Below the pieces are notes generated by a model. The model worked only from the letters and a program-made list of their open reading frames with translations, searched no databases and was not told the DNA's origin. A program made the translations under genes and the position numbers. Below, piece by piece: positions 25,720 to 35,106 of a stretch of DNA of 64,000 nucleotides (position 1 is its first letter; the number at the start of each line of letters is the position of its first letter). Origin of the DNA: Streptomyces akebiae (GTDB lineage: Bacteria > Actinomycetota > Actinomycetes > Streptomycetales > Streptomycetaceae); contig NZ_CP080647.1 of assembly GCF_019599145.1 (NCBI RefSeq), positions 9,858,001-9,922,000 of the forward strand. The letters are read 5' to 3'.

Positions 25720-26862
25720 GTGTCCCTCACCTTCCACTGGTTCCTGCCGACCAACGGCGACAGCCGGCACGTCGTCGGCGGCGGTCACGGCACCCCCGCC
25801 ACCGAGTCCGGGCGGGACCGGCCGCCGACGGTCGCCTACCTGAGCCAGATCGCCCGCGCCGCCGAGGACCTCGGCTTCGCCGGCGCGCTGACCCCCACCG
25901 GTGCCTGGTGCGAGGACGCCTGGCTGACCACCGCGATGGTGAGCCAACACACCGAACGCCTGAAGTTCCTGGTCGCGTTCCGCCCCGGCTTCGTCTCGCC
26001 CACGCTCGCCGCCCAGATGGCCTCCACCTTCCAGCGGCAGACCGGCGGACGGCTCCTGCTCAACGTCGTCACCGGCGGCGAGAGCCACGAACAGCGGGCC
26101 TACGGCGACTTCCTCGACAAGGACGACCGGTACCGCCGTACCGGCGAATTCCTGGAGATCGTGCGGGGGTTGTGGGAGGGCAAGACCGTCGACCTGAGCG
26201 GCGACCACCTCCAGGTCGAGGACGCGAGGCTGGCCCGGCTGCCCGACCCGGTGCCCGAGGTGTACTTCGGCGGCTCCTCACCGATCGCCGGGCAGATCGC
26301 CGCCCGGCACGTCGACGTCTACCTCACCTGGGGCGAGCCGCCGGCCAGGGTCGCCGAGAAGATCGCCTGGATCAAGGGGCTGGCGGCCAAGGAGGGCCGC
26401 ACGCTCCGCTTCGGGATCCGGCTGCACGTCATCACCCGCGACACCGCCGCGCAGGCGTGGGCGGAGGCGAACCGGCTGCTCGACGGCTTCGACGTCGAGA
26501 CCGTACGGTCCGTGCAGGCCGGACTCGCCCGCAGCGAGTCCGAGGGCCAGCGGCGCATGCTCGCCCTGCACGGCGGCAGCCGCGACGGCCTGGAGATCCA
26601 CCCCAACCTGTGGGCCGGCATCGGCCTGGTGCGCGGCGGGGCGGGCACCGCCCTGGTCGGCAGCCACGACGAGGTCGCCGAGCGGATCAGGGAGTACCAC
26701 GCCCTCGGCATCGACGAGTTCGTCCTCTCCGGCTACCCCCACCTGGAGGAGGCGTACTGGTTCGGCGAGGGCGTCCTGCCCCGCCTCGCCGCCCAGGGCC
26801 TGTGGCGTCATCCCGTCGCCGGACCGGCCGCGCCCACGGCACAGGTGCCGTTCGCGAGCTGA
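25720..26862 (+). CDS. ssuD: LLM-class FMNH2-dependent alkanesulfonate monooxygenase (SsuD-like)
   Basis: The protein has 380 residues, the normal length for SsuD. It begins LTFHWFLPTNGDSRH, with later motifs FLVAFRPGFVSPTLAAQMAS, LLLNVVTGGES, EVYFGGSSPIAGQIAARHVDVYLTW and LVGSHDEVAERI. These are bacterial luciferase-fold features of alkanesulfonate monooxygenases, which cleave RCH2-SO3- to aldehyde and sulfite using FMNH2 from an SsuE-type reductase. The start at ATG 25720 has CAGGAG 12 bases upstream. It ends the sulfur operon and is convergent with an acyl-CoA dehydrogenase-like gene. No sulfonate ABC importer is present in the window. Confidence 0.87.
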   Translation: MSLTFHWFLPTNGDSRHVVGGGHGTPATESGRDRPPTVAYLSQIARAAEDLGFAGALTPTGAWCEDAWLTTAMVSQHTERLKFLVAFRPGFVSPTLAAQMASTFQRQTGGRLLLNVVTGGESHEQRAYGDFLDKDDRYRRTGEFLEIVRGLWEGKTVDLSGDHLQVEDARLARLPDPVPEVYFGGSSPIAGQIAARHVDVYLTWGEPPARVAEKIAWIKGLAAKEGRTLRFGIRLHVITRDTAAQAWAEANRLLDGFDVETVRSVQAGLARSESEGQRRMLALHGGSRDGLEIHPNLWAGIGLVRGGAGTALVGSHDEVAERIREYHALGIDEFVLSGYPHLEEAYWFGEGVLPRLAAQGLWRHPVAGPAAPTAQVPFAS

Positions 26863-26885
26863 CGCGCGGCGCGGACCGGGCCGGT

Positions 26886-27929
26886 TCAGTACGCGGCCGA
26901 CAGCGAGGCGAGGTGGGCGCGGCGCACCTCGGGGGTCTGGCCCTGGACCAGGAGGAACAGCGCCTCGCGGGCCAGTCGTTGGGCACGGCTGTCCAGATCG
27001 ATGGCGCGCCCGCCGCCGGCGACGACCGCGGCGGTCGTCGCCGTGCGCATCAGGTCGAACGCCTTCGTCTTGAGGGCCAGCCGTTCCTCCATGTGCTCGT
27101 GCGGCGCCGGATGGTCGGCGAGGGCGTACGCCTGCCGCCGCACCTTGTCGAGTCGCAGCCTGAGCGCCTTGGTGGTGGGGTCGTCCTGGTCCAGCAGACC
27201 GAGGGCCGACTCGGCGACCCCGAACACCGCCGGCGAGGCGTTCGTGGGCTTGGGGCGGTCGCTCGCGGCCCACGACTCGTACGGCGCGTGCAGGGCCACG
27301 GCGTCGTCGGGTACCCACAGCCCGTCGAGCTGGAGCGAGACCGTACGGGCGGCCGTGAGCGCCGCGAGCCGCATGGGCGCCGAGGCCCGCAGCCCGGACT
27401 GCTGACGGGCCTCGGTGAACGCGAACACCACCTCGTCCGCGTCCGTGACCCCGGCCAGCAGCATCACGTCGTTGAGGCCCCACCCGGTGTACCAGGGGAC
27501 CGTGCCGTGGAAACGCCAGCCGCCGCGCCAGGGCACGGCCCTCACCGGGACCTGCGGGTACCGCCGCAGATGCGCGTACGCGACGCCGGACAGCAGCTCG
27601 CCGGTGGCCAGCTTCCCCAACAGGCTCTCCCGGGCCGGGAGTTCGCTCTTCGCCAGGGTCAGTACGGGTGTGTGGTGCTGGGTCTGCACGAACCATGTGG
27701 AGCAGCAGGCCCCCGCGAGGATCTCGGCGGTCTCCCGTGCCACCGAGCTGGGCGCCCCCGCCCCGCCGTACGCCACCGGCGCGCTCACCCCGAGCAGCCC
27801 GGACCGCTTGATCGCCTGGATACTGCTCGCGGGCACCCCCTCCTGGTCGACGCGCTCCGCCTGGGGCGCGAGGACCTCGGCGGCGAGTCCGCGCGCCTGG
27901 ACGACGAGAGGGTGCGGTGACGTGGTCAT
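26886..27929 (-). CDS. Acyl-CoA dehydrogenase-fold flavoprotein
   Basis: The 347-residue protein starts at ATG 27929 after GGAGAA. It has an N-terminal domain (AIKRSGLLGVSAPVAYGGAG), a middle segment (GKLATGELLSGVAYAHLRR, GWRFHGTVPWYTGWG) and a C-terminal helical region. It lacks the usual catalytic glutamate context of beta-oxidation enzymes and is shorter, as expected for flavin-dependent monooxygenase-like members near sulfur genes. It is convergent with ssuD and transcribed separately. A sulfur role is inferred from the neighbourhood. Confidence 0.72.
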   Translation of the reverse strand: MTTSPHPLVVQARGLAAEVLAPQAERVDQEGVPASSIQAIKRSGLLGVSAPVAYGGAGAPSSVARETAEILAGACCSTWFVQTQHHTPVLTLAKSELPARESLLGKLATGELLSGVAYAHLRRYPQVPVRAVPWRGGWRFHGTVPWYTGWGLNDVMLLAGVTDADEVVFAFTEARQQSGLRASAPMRLAALTAARTVSLQLDGLWVPDDAVALHAPYESWAASDRPKPTNASPAVFGVAESALGLLDQDDPTTKALRLRLDKVRRQAYALADHPAPHEHMEERLALKTKAFDLMRTATTAAVVAGGGRAIDLDSRAQRLAREALFLLVQGQTPEVRRAHLASLSAAY

Positions 27930-28317
27930 GGGGTGATTCTCCCCGGCCCGGGTCCCGGAGATCACATCTTTCGGGCCGGAAGATCACATGTTCTCCATCT
28001 GCCTCGCACGGCGTGTGACCTGCGCCACGCCGACCGGTTGTCAGGTCGCCGGTAGCAGCCGGTCGGCCCGTAGGTCGTCAAGCAGCGCTTCGGGGACTGG
28101 TTCTTCTGCCGACGAGCCGCGCTGGACGGTCGAGGCCCGCAAGGGGCCCGAGGTGGGCCCCGTCTTCCGTCATCACACCGCCGAGTACGCGGAGGTGTCC
28201 GGTGCCGGGCTGGTCGTGGCGCACGTCGGGCACGGCACGGACCAGATGAAGCTCGGCCGAACAGGCCGCTATCCCAGGTGTTGCTTGACTTAGGCAAATA
28301 TCTGCTACGGTGGTCGC
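27930..28317. promoter_or_regulatory. Divergent promoter region with repeats; possible gene remnant
   Basis: GATCACAT occurs twice (27960-27967 and 27982-27989), 22 bp apart, flanking the near-palindrome CTTTCGGGCCGGAAG just upstream of the acyl-CoA dehydrogenase-like gene, a plausible operator. On the MarR side TTGACT (28285-28290) and TACGGT (28306-28311) precede ATG 28318 by six bases, predicting a leaderless message; TTGCTTGACTTAGGCAA is an imperfect inverted repeat over the -35. A stretch near 28100-28260 reads as protein-like on the plus strand without a good start and may be a remnant. Confidence 0.45.
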
Positions 28318-28842
28318 ATGTCCACACCACGCCCCGCCGAAGCGGCGTCCCTGAGGGACGTGACCCAGATCGAGCGGCTGCTCACCCGCGTCACGTATCT
28401 GGCCGGGCGGGCCCGTCGGCACGAGCGTCTGATGTCCGGCAGCGGGGTGTCCCTGGACCGTGCCTCCGTGTCGATCCTGCGGTACATCGCCGAGAGCGAG
28501 CCGCTGCGCCCGGGCGTGCTCGCCGTCCGGCTGTCCGTGGAGGCGTCCCATGTCACTCGGCAGTTGCGGCAGTTGGAGAGCTACGGCCATGTCCTGCGGG
28601 TGCCCGACCCGGAGGACCGTCGGGCGCAGCGTGTCCAGATCACCGAGGCCGGGCTCGCCGCCTTCGACCGCGTCAGGGAGGCGAGCCGCCAGTGCATCGG
28701 GGAGGTGCTGGGCGATTGGCCGACCGACGACCTGCGGCAACTCGCCGTACTCTTCGGCCGGTTGGTCGACGACTTCGTCGAGCACGCCGAGACAGTCGTC
28801 GACCACGCCGAGACAGCCGTCGCGCCGCGGCCCGTCGACTGA
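28318..28842 (+). CDS. MarR-family transcriptional regulator
   Basis: This 174-residue protein starts at ATG 28318, located at the predicted transcription start. The winged helix is clear: [67 protein letters not shown], with an intact D-R-R wing. The C-terminal helix ends with a short repeated [13 protein letters not shown]. No transporter or enzyme is next to it in the same operon, though the divergent flavoprotein gene lies 388 bp away and could be a target. Confidence 0.85.
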   Translation: MSTPRPAEAASLRDVTQIERLLTRVTYLAGRARRHERLMSGSGVSLDRASVSILRYIAESEPLRPGVLAVRLSVEASHVTRQLRQLESYGHVLRVPDPEDRRAQRVQITEAGLAAFDRVREASRQCIGEVLGDWPTDDLRQLAVLFGRLVDDFVEHAETVVDHAETAVAPRPVD

Positions 28843-28919
28843 CCGCACACGGCCCGAACCCGTCCCACGAGCCCTACCCGAACGGTCTGGTCATGCGCAC
28901 TCAGCTCACGGGGAAACCG

Positions 28920-29612
28920 ATGTCGCCGCGAGACGGCGCACAGCACGTCCTGCTGGTCGCCGACGACCCCGTTGTCACCGAACTCCTCACCACCACCATG
29001 GAGTTGGCCGGATACCGCGTCGCCGCGGCCGATACCGGTGCCGAGGGGGCGACACGGATCGCCCAGGGCCGGTACGACCTCGTCGTCTGGGACGCCGCGC
29101 TGCCGGACCCGGAGCGTCTCGGGCGCGGCCGACGCGGCGCGTCCGTGGACCGGCCCCCGCTGCTCCTCCTGGCTGCCTGCGACACCCTGCACGACCTGGT
29201 GCCCGGGCTGCGACGCGGCGACGAGGACTATGTCGTCAAGCCCCTGCGGGTCGCCGAAGTCCTGCACCGCGCACGGTCGTTGCTGCGCGGGAGGGGAGGC
29301 CCCGAGCGGATCGAGGGCGTGCCCTGCTACGGCGACCTGGTCCTGGACGACGCTGCCTGCGAGGCGCGGCGCGGATCCAGGCCCCTCGGCCTCACGCCCG
29401 CCGAGTACCGGCTGCTGCGTCATCTGCTGGCGAACGCGGAGTGCGTGCTGTCCAAGGAGCAGATCGGTCGGCACGTCTGGGGCGAGTACCGCGCCCACGG
29501 CGCGATCGAGAAGCTCGTGGCCCGGCTCCGGCGCAAGACCGACCAGGAGGCGCCCGCGCTGATCCACACCCGGCGTGGCTTCGGGTACTGGCTCGGCTGC
29601 CCTGACGGCTGA
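28920..29612 (+). CDS. Orphan OmpR/PhoB-family response regulator
   Basis: The product has 230 residues if it starts at ATG 28920, which has GGGGA five bases upstream; ATG 28893 lacks such a site. The receiver domain (about 8-115) has LLVADDPVV, the phospho-acceptor region LVVWDAALPDP and the conserved lysine in DEDYVVKPLRVAEV. The Trans_reg_C winged helix (about 135-228) has GLTPAEYRLLRHLLANAECVLSKEQIGRHVWGEY and LVARLRRKTD with IHTRRGFGYWL. No histidine kinase lies nearby. Confidence 0.85.
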   Translation: MSPRDGAQHVLLVADDPVVTELLTTTMELAGYRVAAADTGAEGATRIAQGRYDLVVWDAALPDPERLGRGRRGASVDRPPLLLLAACDTLHDLVPGLRRGDEDYVVKPLRVAEVLHRARSLLRGRGGPERIEGVPCYGDLVLDDAACEARRGSRPLGLTPAEYRLLRHLLANAECVLSKEQIGRHVWGEYRAHGAIEKLVARLRRKTDQEAPALIHTRRGFGYWLGCPDG

Positions 29613-29763
29613 CGGGGCGGCAGTTGGCGGTGACCGGTCCGGTGACAGGCCCGGCGAGTGCCCGGTGACCGGTCCGCGACCGCCCGTCGACCGGTCCGCG
29701 AGCATTCGGTGATCGCCCGGCGGAGCGACCCCCGGGCGGCCTGACCTCCCGTCATGGGAGTTG

Positions 29764-29796
29764 ACTGGTCTACACCCTTGACTGGTACAGACCAAC
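29764..29796 (+). promoter_or_regulatory. Two tandem DasR-type (dre) boxes before the chitinase gene
   Basis: ACTGGTCTACACCCTT (29764-29779) and ACTGGTACAGACCAAC (29781-29796) resemble the DasR site ACTGGTCTAGACCAGT and the 12-bp direct repeats known from Streptomyces chitinase promoters. The second contains most of a possible -35 (TTGACT at 29778-29783). DasR represses chitin genes until glucosamine-6-phosphate accumulates. Confidence 0.7.
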
Positions 29797-29941
29797 GCGG
29801 TTGAGTGTGACCCACACCCCCCACCACGGCCGCCCCCACGCCGTGGCCGGCCCCGCCGGCACGTGCGCGCGAGGTGCGTCCCCGTCATGCCTCCGGGCCC
29901 CTCGCCCGGGTGCGGCCGTGCTCCACGAAGGAGTTGGTCCC

Positions 29942-30829
29942 GTGTCGAGGCGCCGCATATCCGCCCTGCTGACCGCGCTGTTCATCGCCGGTTCCACGCC
30001 CCTGCTGCTGCCCGCCCAGAGCGCGTCCGCCGCCCCCTGTTCCAGCTACGCGAGCTGGGTGGCCGGCCGGTCCTACGTCACCGGCGACATCGTGCGCTAC
30101 ACCGACGGCAGGGCGTACATCGCCGAGCACGACAACCCGGGGTACGACCCCACCATCAGCACCTGGTACTGGGAGCCGTACGCCTGCGAGAACGGCCCCA
30201 CCAACCCCTCCGGGTTCGTGGTGAGCGAGGCGCAGTTCAACCAGATGTTCCCGAACCGGAACTCGTTCTACACCTACAGCGGCCTGCGGGCGGCCATGAG
30301 CGCCTACCCGGCCTTCGCCACCACCGGCAGCGACACCGTCAAGAAGCAGGAGGCGGCGGCGTTCCTCGCCAACGTCAACCACGAGACCGGCGGCCTCGTC
30401 CACATCGTCGAGCAGAACACCGCCAACTACCCCACGTACTGCGACTGGGGCCGTCCGTACGGCTGTCCGGCGGGACAGGCGGCCTACTACGGGCGCGGCC
30501 CCATCCAGCTCAGCTGGAACTTCAACTACAAGGCCGCGGGCGACGCGCTCGGCCTGAACCTCCTGGGCAACCCCTGGCTGGTCCAGAACGACGCGGCCGT
30601 CGCCTGGAAGACCGCGCTCTGGTACTGGAATACCCAGACCGGCCCCGGCTCCATGACCGGCCACAACGCCATGGTGACCGGCGCCGGCTTCGGGCACACC
30701 ATCCGCAGCATCAACGGCTCGCTGGAGTGCGACGGCAAGAACCCCGCGCAGGTGCAGAGCCGGGTCAGCGCGTACCAGCGGTTCGTCCAGATCCTCGGCA
30801 CGTCGGCGGGCGGCAATCTGTACTGCTGA
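29942..30829 (+). CDS. Secreted GH19 chitinase with N-terminal CBM5/12
   Basis: The product has 295 residues from GTG 29942, with GAAGGAG nine bases upstream. The signal peptide is residues about 1-30 (SRRRISALLTALFIAGSTPL). A CBM5/12 chitin-binding module covers about 33-78 (YASWVAGRSYVTGDIVRYTD, WYWEPYAC). The GH19 lysozyme-like catalytic domain covers about 90-295 with NVNHETGGLVHIVEQN (catalytic Glu in NHETGG), YYGRGPIQLSWNFNY and the C-terminal LECDGKNPAQVQSRVSAYQRF. It is an extracellular endochitinase of the ChiF/ChiG/ChiC family. The DasR-type boxes indicate induction by chitin. Confidence 0.93.
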   Translation: MSRRRISALLTALFIAGSTPLLLPAQSASAAPCSSYASWVAGRSYVTGDIVRYTDGRAYIAEHDNPGYDPTISTWYWEPYACENGPTNPSGFVVSEAQFNQMFPNRNSFYTYSGLRAAMSAYPAFATTGSDTVKKQEAAAFLANVNHETGGLVHIVEQNTANYPTYCDWGRPYGCPAGQAAYYGRGPIQLSWNFNYKAAGDALGLNLLGNPWLVQNDAAVAWKTALWYWNTQTGPGSMTGHNAMVTGAGFGHTIRSINGSLECDGKNPAQVQSRVSAYQRFVQILGTSAGGNLYC

Positions 30830-30874
30830 CGCGGACACGGCCGTGGTCGCCCGACGGCGTGGGAGACTGCGTCG

Positions 30875-31813
30875 ATGACCTCCGAGACGATCGACGCGGC
30901 CGCCGCGGGCAGTTGGACTCTCGGCGATCTGTCCGTCCGCCGCGTCGGTCTCGGTGCGATGCGGCTGACGGGCAGCGCCGCCTTCCACCTCGGGACGCCG
31001 AGGACCCGTGAGGGAGCGATCGCCGTGCTGCGGCGCGCGGTCGAGCTGGGCGTCAACCACATCGACACGGCCGCCTTCTACTTCTCGTCCCTGCGGTCCG
31101 CCAACGAACTGATCAACAGCGCGTTGGGCGGGCCCTACCCGGACGACCTGGTCATCGTCACCAAGGTCGGGCCGCACCGGGAGTACTCGGGGGAGTGGGG
31201 TACGGCCGCCCGCCCCGACCAACTGCGCGGCCAGGTCGAGGAGAACCTGCGGCAGTTGGGACGCGACCACCTCGATGTCGTCAACCTCCGCCGGATGCGG
31301 CAGGACTCGATCGCCGAGCACTTCGGGGCGCTGGCCGAGCTGCGCGAGGCCGGGCTCGTCCGCCACCTCGGCGTCTCCGCCGTCGAACCCCGGCACCTCG
31401 CGGAGGCGCGGGCGATCGCCCCCGTGGTCTGCGTGCAGAACCAGTACGGGCTGCGCGGCCCCGACCCGGCCGCCGACGAGATGCTCCGACTCTGCGGCGA
31501 GCAGGGCCTCGCGTTCGTGCCGTTCTACGCGATCGCGGGCGAAGCCGGACCCCAGGGCGCGAGCACCGCGCACGACGAGGAACTGCTCGCCGTCGCCCGC
31601 GCCCACGACGCCACCCCCGCCCAGATCAGGCTGGCCTGGACCCTGAACCAGGGGCCGCACGTCCTCGCCATCCCCGGCACCGGGAATCCGGACCACCTGG
31701 CCGAGAACGTCGCCGCCGGCGCCCTTCGGCTCACGGGGGAGGAGATGGCCCGGCTGAACGCCGTCCATCGAGGCGAGGCGTCCCGGCAAAGCGGCACCAA
31801 CGGGTTCATATAG
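30875..31813 (+). CDS. Aldo/keto reductase
   Basis: The 312-residue TIM-barrel protein has GVNHIDTAAFYFSS (catalytic Asp and Tyr), VIVTKVGPHRE (catalytic Lys), LRGQVEENLRQLGRDHLDVVNLRR, LVRHLGVSAVEP and the C-terminal NADPH-binding IPGTGNPDHLAENVAA. The position of the fourth catalytic residue, usually His in the LxxxH segment after LDVV, reads NLRR, as in a subgroup of actinobacterial AKRs. Substrate unknown. It is 45 bp downstream of the chitinase gene on the same strand, but a shared transcript is not evident. Confidence 0.85.
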   Translation: MTSETIDAAAAGSWTLGDLSVRRVGLGAMRLTGSAAFHLGTPRTREGAIAVLRRAVELGVNHIDTAAFYFSSLRSANELINSALGGPYPDDLVIVTKVGPHREYSGEWGTAARPDQLRGQVEENLRQLGRDHLDVVNLRRMRQDSIAEHFGALAELREAGLVRHLGVSAVEPRHLAEARAIAPVVCVQNQYGLRGPDPAADEMLRLCGEQGLAFVPFYAIAGEAGPQGASTAHDEELLAVARAHDATPAQIRLAWTLNQGPHVLAIPGTGNPDHLAENVAAGALRLTGEEMARLNAVHRGEASRQSGTNGFI

Positions 31814-31861
31814 GCTGCCGGTTCTGTCCCTGCCGTTCGTCACCATCCGGGAGAGTCACCC

Positions 31862-33175
31862 GTGAGCGTAGCCACCGCCCACTCCGCATCGGCCGTACCG
31901 CCCGCCGACGAGACGCCCGCGACCGGCGGAGCGCCGACGCCGGACGAGGGTTTCTGGGTCGAGCCCGGAGCGGCCGAGGAGCAGACCCCCGGGGCCGCAC
32001 CCGCGGCCGAGGTACCGGCACAGCCCTCCGGCGAGACGGACCTCGCGCAGCCGACGACGCAAGAGGACCTCGCGCAGCCGACGACCGAAGAGGCCCCCGC
32101 GCAGTCGTCCGGCGAAGTCCTCGCGCAGTCGTCCGGCGACGAGACCCCCGCGCAGGCGCACGGCGACGACACCCCGGTCGACGTGGTGGACGAGCAAGTC
32201 GCGCGCGACGCACGGGAGTTCGGGGTGTACGCGCGCACCGGTGGCTGGGCCTTCGCGCTGAAGGTGGCGCGGAGTGTGCGGCCCGGCGGGGAGATGGCGG
32301 GCGAGACGCCGAAGGTGTCGGCGAGGCAATTCGCCGAGCTGGCCGGATGCTCGCCGGAGCGGGTCATGCGGTACTACAAGGCCTGGGACAAGGCGGCCGA
32401 CGACGGCATGGTCCCGCACTTCGAGGCGCTGGCCCCCGGCGAGGAGATCGACCTCCCGGACTCGGACGTGTGGCTGTCGTACTACAGCTCCCGGTCCAGC
32501 GCGACCTCCGACCGGGGCACCGCGATCACGGCGGCGGCCGAGGCCGAGGGCATCCGCCCGACCAAGGCGCTGGAGGTCGCCGAGAACCCCACCGCGCTGC
32601 GCGCCGCGATCCTCGCCGACCCCTCCACCGCGCAGGCGGCCCGCACCGCGCTGCTGGACCGCCTCAAGGAGGACCCCTCCCTCCAGACCGAGCTGGCCCG
32701 CGACATCGCCCGCACCGACGAACTGAAGAAGGCCGTCGCCAACGAGACCCAGGCCGCCAGCCGTATCGGGTACGTCCGGCAGATCGTCGAGAACGGCCAG
32801 GTCAAGACACCGGCCGGCCAGGTGATCGACGCCACCGCCGAGCTGCGCGCCGAGGCCGAGCGGCATCTGTCCCTCATCGACGAGCTCGACGACGACGAGG
32901 ACACCGGCGAGTGGGCGACGGAGGCCTACGACACCGTCAAGGAACTCGTCGTCCAGACCGTCGAGTCCGACCCCGAACTGCGGGTCCAGGAGCGGCGGAC
33001 CAAGTTCTACAGCAGCCTCCAGAAGGCGACGAAGGTCTTCGAGGAGCTGACCCTCGACGACGCCGTCGACCTCGACGCCATCTACGAGGAGGACATGCTG
33101 GAGCGCCTGGAGGAGCTCCAGCAGGCACTGAGCACCTGCATCGCCGCCCTGCGCAAGGTGTCGCCGGGCGAGTGA
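31862..33175 (+). CDS. Conserved acidic protein of unknown function with N-terminal repeats
   Basis: The protein has 437 residues from GTG 31862, with GGGAG nine bases upstream. Residues about 1-110 are disordered and repetitive: DLAQPTTQE, DLAQPTTEE, APAQSSGEV and LAQSSGDE. From about 115 a helical, charged protein follows (ARDAREFGVYARTGGWAFALKVARSV, VSARQFAELAGCSPERVMRYYKAWDKA), with a possible helix-turn-helix in FAELAGCSPERVMRYY. The rest is long helices (ALRAAILADPSTAQAARTAL, LELQQALSTCIAALRK). No catalytic motif is visible. It may bind DNA, but this is a guess. It is followed by a strong terminator. Confidence 0.7.
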   Translation: MSVATAHSASAVPPADETPATGGAPTPDEGFWVEPGAAEEQTPGAAPAAEVPAQPSGETDLAQPTTQEDLAQPTTEEAPAQSSGEVLAQSSGDETPAQAHGDDTPVDVVDEQVARDAREFGVYARTGGWAFALKVARSVRPGGEMAGETPKVSARQFAELAGCSPERVMRYYKAWDKAADDGMVPHFEALAPGEEIDLPDSDVWLSYYSSRSSATSDRGTAITAAAEAEGIRPTKALEVAENPTALRAAILADPSTAQAARTALLDRLKEDPSLQTELARDIARTDELKKAVANETQAASRIGYVRQIVENGQVKTPAGQVIDATAELRAEAERHLSLIDELDDDEDTGEWATEAYDTVKELVVQTVESDPELRVQERRTKFYSSLQKATKVFEELTLDDAVDLDAIYEEDMLERLEELQQALSTCIAALRKVSPGE

Positions 33176-33199
33176 TCGCCGGCTGACGCCCTCCGAGTG

Positions 33200-33230
33200 C
33201 CGAGGCCCCCTGCCGCGCAGGGGGCCTCGG
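33200..33230 (+). terminator. Strong hairpin terminator
   Basis: A perfect 13-bp stem (CCGAGGCCCCCTG / CAGGGGGCCTCGG) with loop CCGCG lies 25 bp after the stop of the acidic protein gene. Confidence 0.85.
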
Positions 33231-33333
33231 TCGTGCCGGGGGTTCTCTCGGACGTACGGGCGAGAATGCCATTTGCGTCCGATGCGTGTTACGTATAACC
33301 TCCCGGGAACCCCGAGCGACCCGAGAGGCCCCG

Positions 33334-33729
33334 ATGAGACGCATTGCCCTGGTCACCCTCGTGGTCGACGACTACGACGAGGCCATCCGCTTCTACACCC
33401 GGGCACTCGGCTTCCGGCTCGTCGAGGACGAACCGAGGCCCGACGGCAGCCGCTGGGTGGTCGTCGAGCCCGGGAGCGAGGGACAGGGCGGCGGACTGCT
33501 GCTGGCGCGGGCCAAGGACGAGGCACAGCGCGGCCGGATCGGCGACCAGACCGGCGGACGCGTGGGGTTCTTCCTGCACACCGACGACTTCGCCCGCGAC
33601 CACGCCCGGATGCGGGCCGCGGGCGTCAGGTTCCTGGAGGAGCCGCGCCACGAACCGTACGGCTCGGTCGCCGTCTTCGAGGACCTGTACGGCAACCGCT
33701 GGGACCTCCTCCAGCCCGCCACCGGCTGA
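33334..33729 (+). CDS. VOC/glyoxalase-superfamily protein
   Basis: The 131-residue protein begins RRIALVTLVVDDYDEAIRFYTRALGF, the standard beta-alpha-beta-beta-beta start of the vicinal oxygen chelate fold, and ends with YGSVAVFEDLYGNRWDLLQP. It has one module, so it would act as a homodimer. Metal-ligand positions are only partly conserved and the substrate (lactoylglutathione, antibiotic or dioxygenase-type) cannot be assigned. It is 60 bp upstream of add on the same strand. Confidence 0.82.
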   Translation: MRRIALVTLVVDDYDEAIRFYTRALGFRLVEDEPRPDGSRWVVVEPGSEGQGGGLLLARAKDEAQRGRIGDQTGGRVGFFLHTDDFARDHARMRAAGVRFLEEPRHEPYGSVAVFEDLYGNRWDLLQPATG

Positions 33730-33789
33730 ACCGCCCCACCTCTCGACCCACCCCACCCCACCGCACCACCTGCCGAGGAACGAACGCCC

Positions 33790-34866
33790 ATGACCGCGCC
33801 CCGCATCGACGCCGACACCATCCGCCGCCTCCCCAAGGCCGTCCTGCACGACCACCTCGACGGCGGCCTGCGCCCCGCCACGCTCGTGGAACTCGCGGCG
33901 GAGGTCGGCCACACCCTCCCGGAGACCGACCCGGAGGGCCTCGCCGCCTGGTTCTACGAGGCGGCCAACTCCGGTGACCTCGTGCGGTACATAGCGACGT
34001 TCGAGCACACCCTCGCGGTGCTGCAGACCCGCGAGGGCCTGCTGCGCGCATCCGAGGAGTACGTACTGGACCTGGCCGCGGACGGTGTCGTCTACGGCGA
34101 GGTCCGCTACGCCCCCGAGCTGAACGTCAACGGCGGGCTGACCCTGCCGGAGGTCGTCGAGACCGTGCAGGAGGGTCTGGCCGCCGGCATGGCCAAGGCG
34201 GCGGCCCAGGGCACCCCGGTCCGCGTCGGCACGCTGCTGTGCGGGATGCGCATGTTCGACCGCGTTCGTGAGGCCGCCGACCTGGCCGTGGCCTTCCGGG
34301 ACGCCGGCGTCGTCGGCTTCGACATCGCGGGCGCCGAGGACGGCTTCCCGCCCGCCGACCACCTGGCCGCCTTCGAGCACCTGCGCCGAGAGAGCGTCCC
34401 CTTCACCATCCACGCCGGCGAGGCCCACGGACTGCCCAGCATCCACCAGGCCCTCCAGGTCTGCGGCGCCCAGCGCATCGGCCATGGTGTGCGCATCACC
34501 GAGGACGTCGTCGACGGCAAGCTGGGCCGCCTCGCCTCCTGGGTGCGCGACCGCCGGATCGCCCTGGAGATGTGCCCCACCTCCAACCTCCAGACCGGCG
34601 CGGCGACCTCCATCGCCGAGCACCCGATCACGGCCCTGAGGGACCTCGGCTTCCGCGTCACCCTCAACACCGACAACCGTCTGGTCTCGGGCACCACCAT
34701 GACCCGCGAGATGTCCCTGCTCGTCGACGAGGCCGACTGGAGCCTCGACGACCTGCGCACGGTCACCGTCAACGCCCTCAAGAGCGCCTTCATCCCGTTC
34801 GACGAGCGCAACGCCCTCATCGAGAACGTGGTGCTCCCGGGGTACGCGGCGGCGTCCGGCAACTGA
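33790..34866 (+). CDS. add: Adenosine deaminase
   Basis: The length of 358 residues is normal. Metal and catalytic motifs are complete: [11 protein letters not shown] (two Zn ligands near residues 18-20), [11 protein letters not shown] (Zn His and catalytic Glu), [12 protein letters not shown] (catalytic His) and [15 protein letters not shown] (Zn Asp). The enzyme hydrolyses adenosine or deoxyadenosine to inosine in purine salvage. ATG 33790 follows CGAGGAACG, with GAGGA as the ribosome binding site. It is not linked functionally to the lasso cluster 240 bp downstream; the gap holds no clear gene. Confidence 0.93.
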   Translation: MTAPRIDADTIRRLPKAVLHDHLDGGLRPATLVELAAEVGHTLPETDPEGLAAWFYEAANSGDLVRYIATFEHTLAVLQTREGLLRASEEYVLDLAADGVVYGEVRYAPELNVNGGLTLPEVVETVQEGLAAGMAKAAAQGTPVRVGTLLCGMRMFDRVREAADLAVAFRDAGVVGFDIAGAEDGFPPADHLAAFEHLRRESVPFTIHAGEAHGLPSIHQALQVCGAQRIGHGVRITEDVVDGKLGRLASWVRDRRIALEMCPTSNLQTGAATSIAEHPITALRDLGFRVTLNTDNRLVSGTTMTREMSLLVDEADWSLDDLRTVTVNALKSAFIPFDERNALIENVVLPGYAAASGN

Positions 34867-35106
34867 GCTTGTGGTTCGGCCTCGTCCCCGTCGGGGGTGG
34901 GGATCGAGCAGGTCGTTCTCGCATCCGTCAGTCGCCGATCCACGTGGATGCCGAGGTGTGCCTCGTGAAGGTGTCCGGCGATCACCTCGGTGGTGCCGGA
35001 CGCCTTCACGGCGGGGAGCAACGGCTTGGTCGTCGCCGTCACCCTGGCCCAGGGGATGGCTGATCGGGCTGCATGAGGCGCTCTCGGCGTCGCGTCCGTC
35101 TCCGGT

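Noticed and set aside
34867..35106. Possible gene or transposase remnant between add and the lasso exporter
   Set aside because: A short protein-like stretch on the minus strand (PLLPAVKASGTTEVIAGHLH) has no start and I cannot match it to any family.
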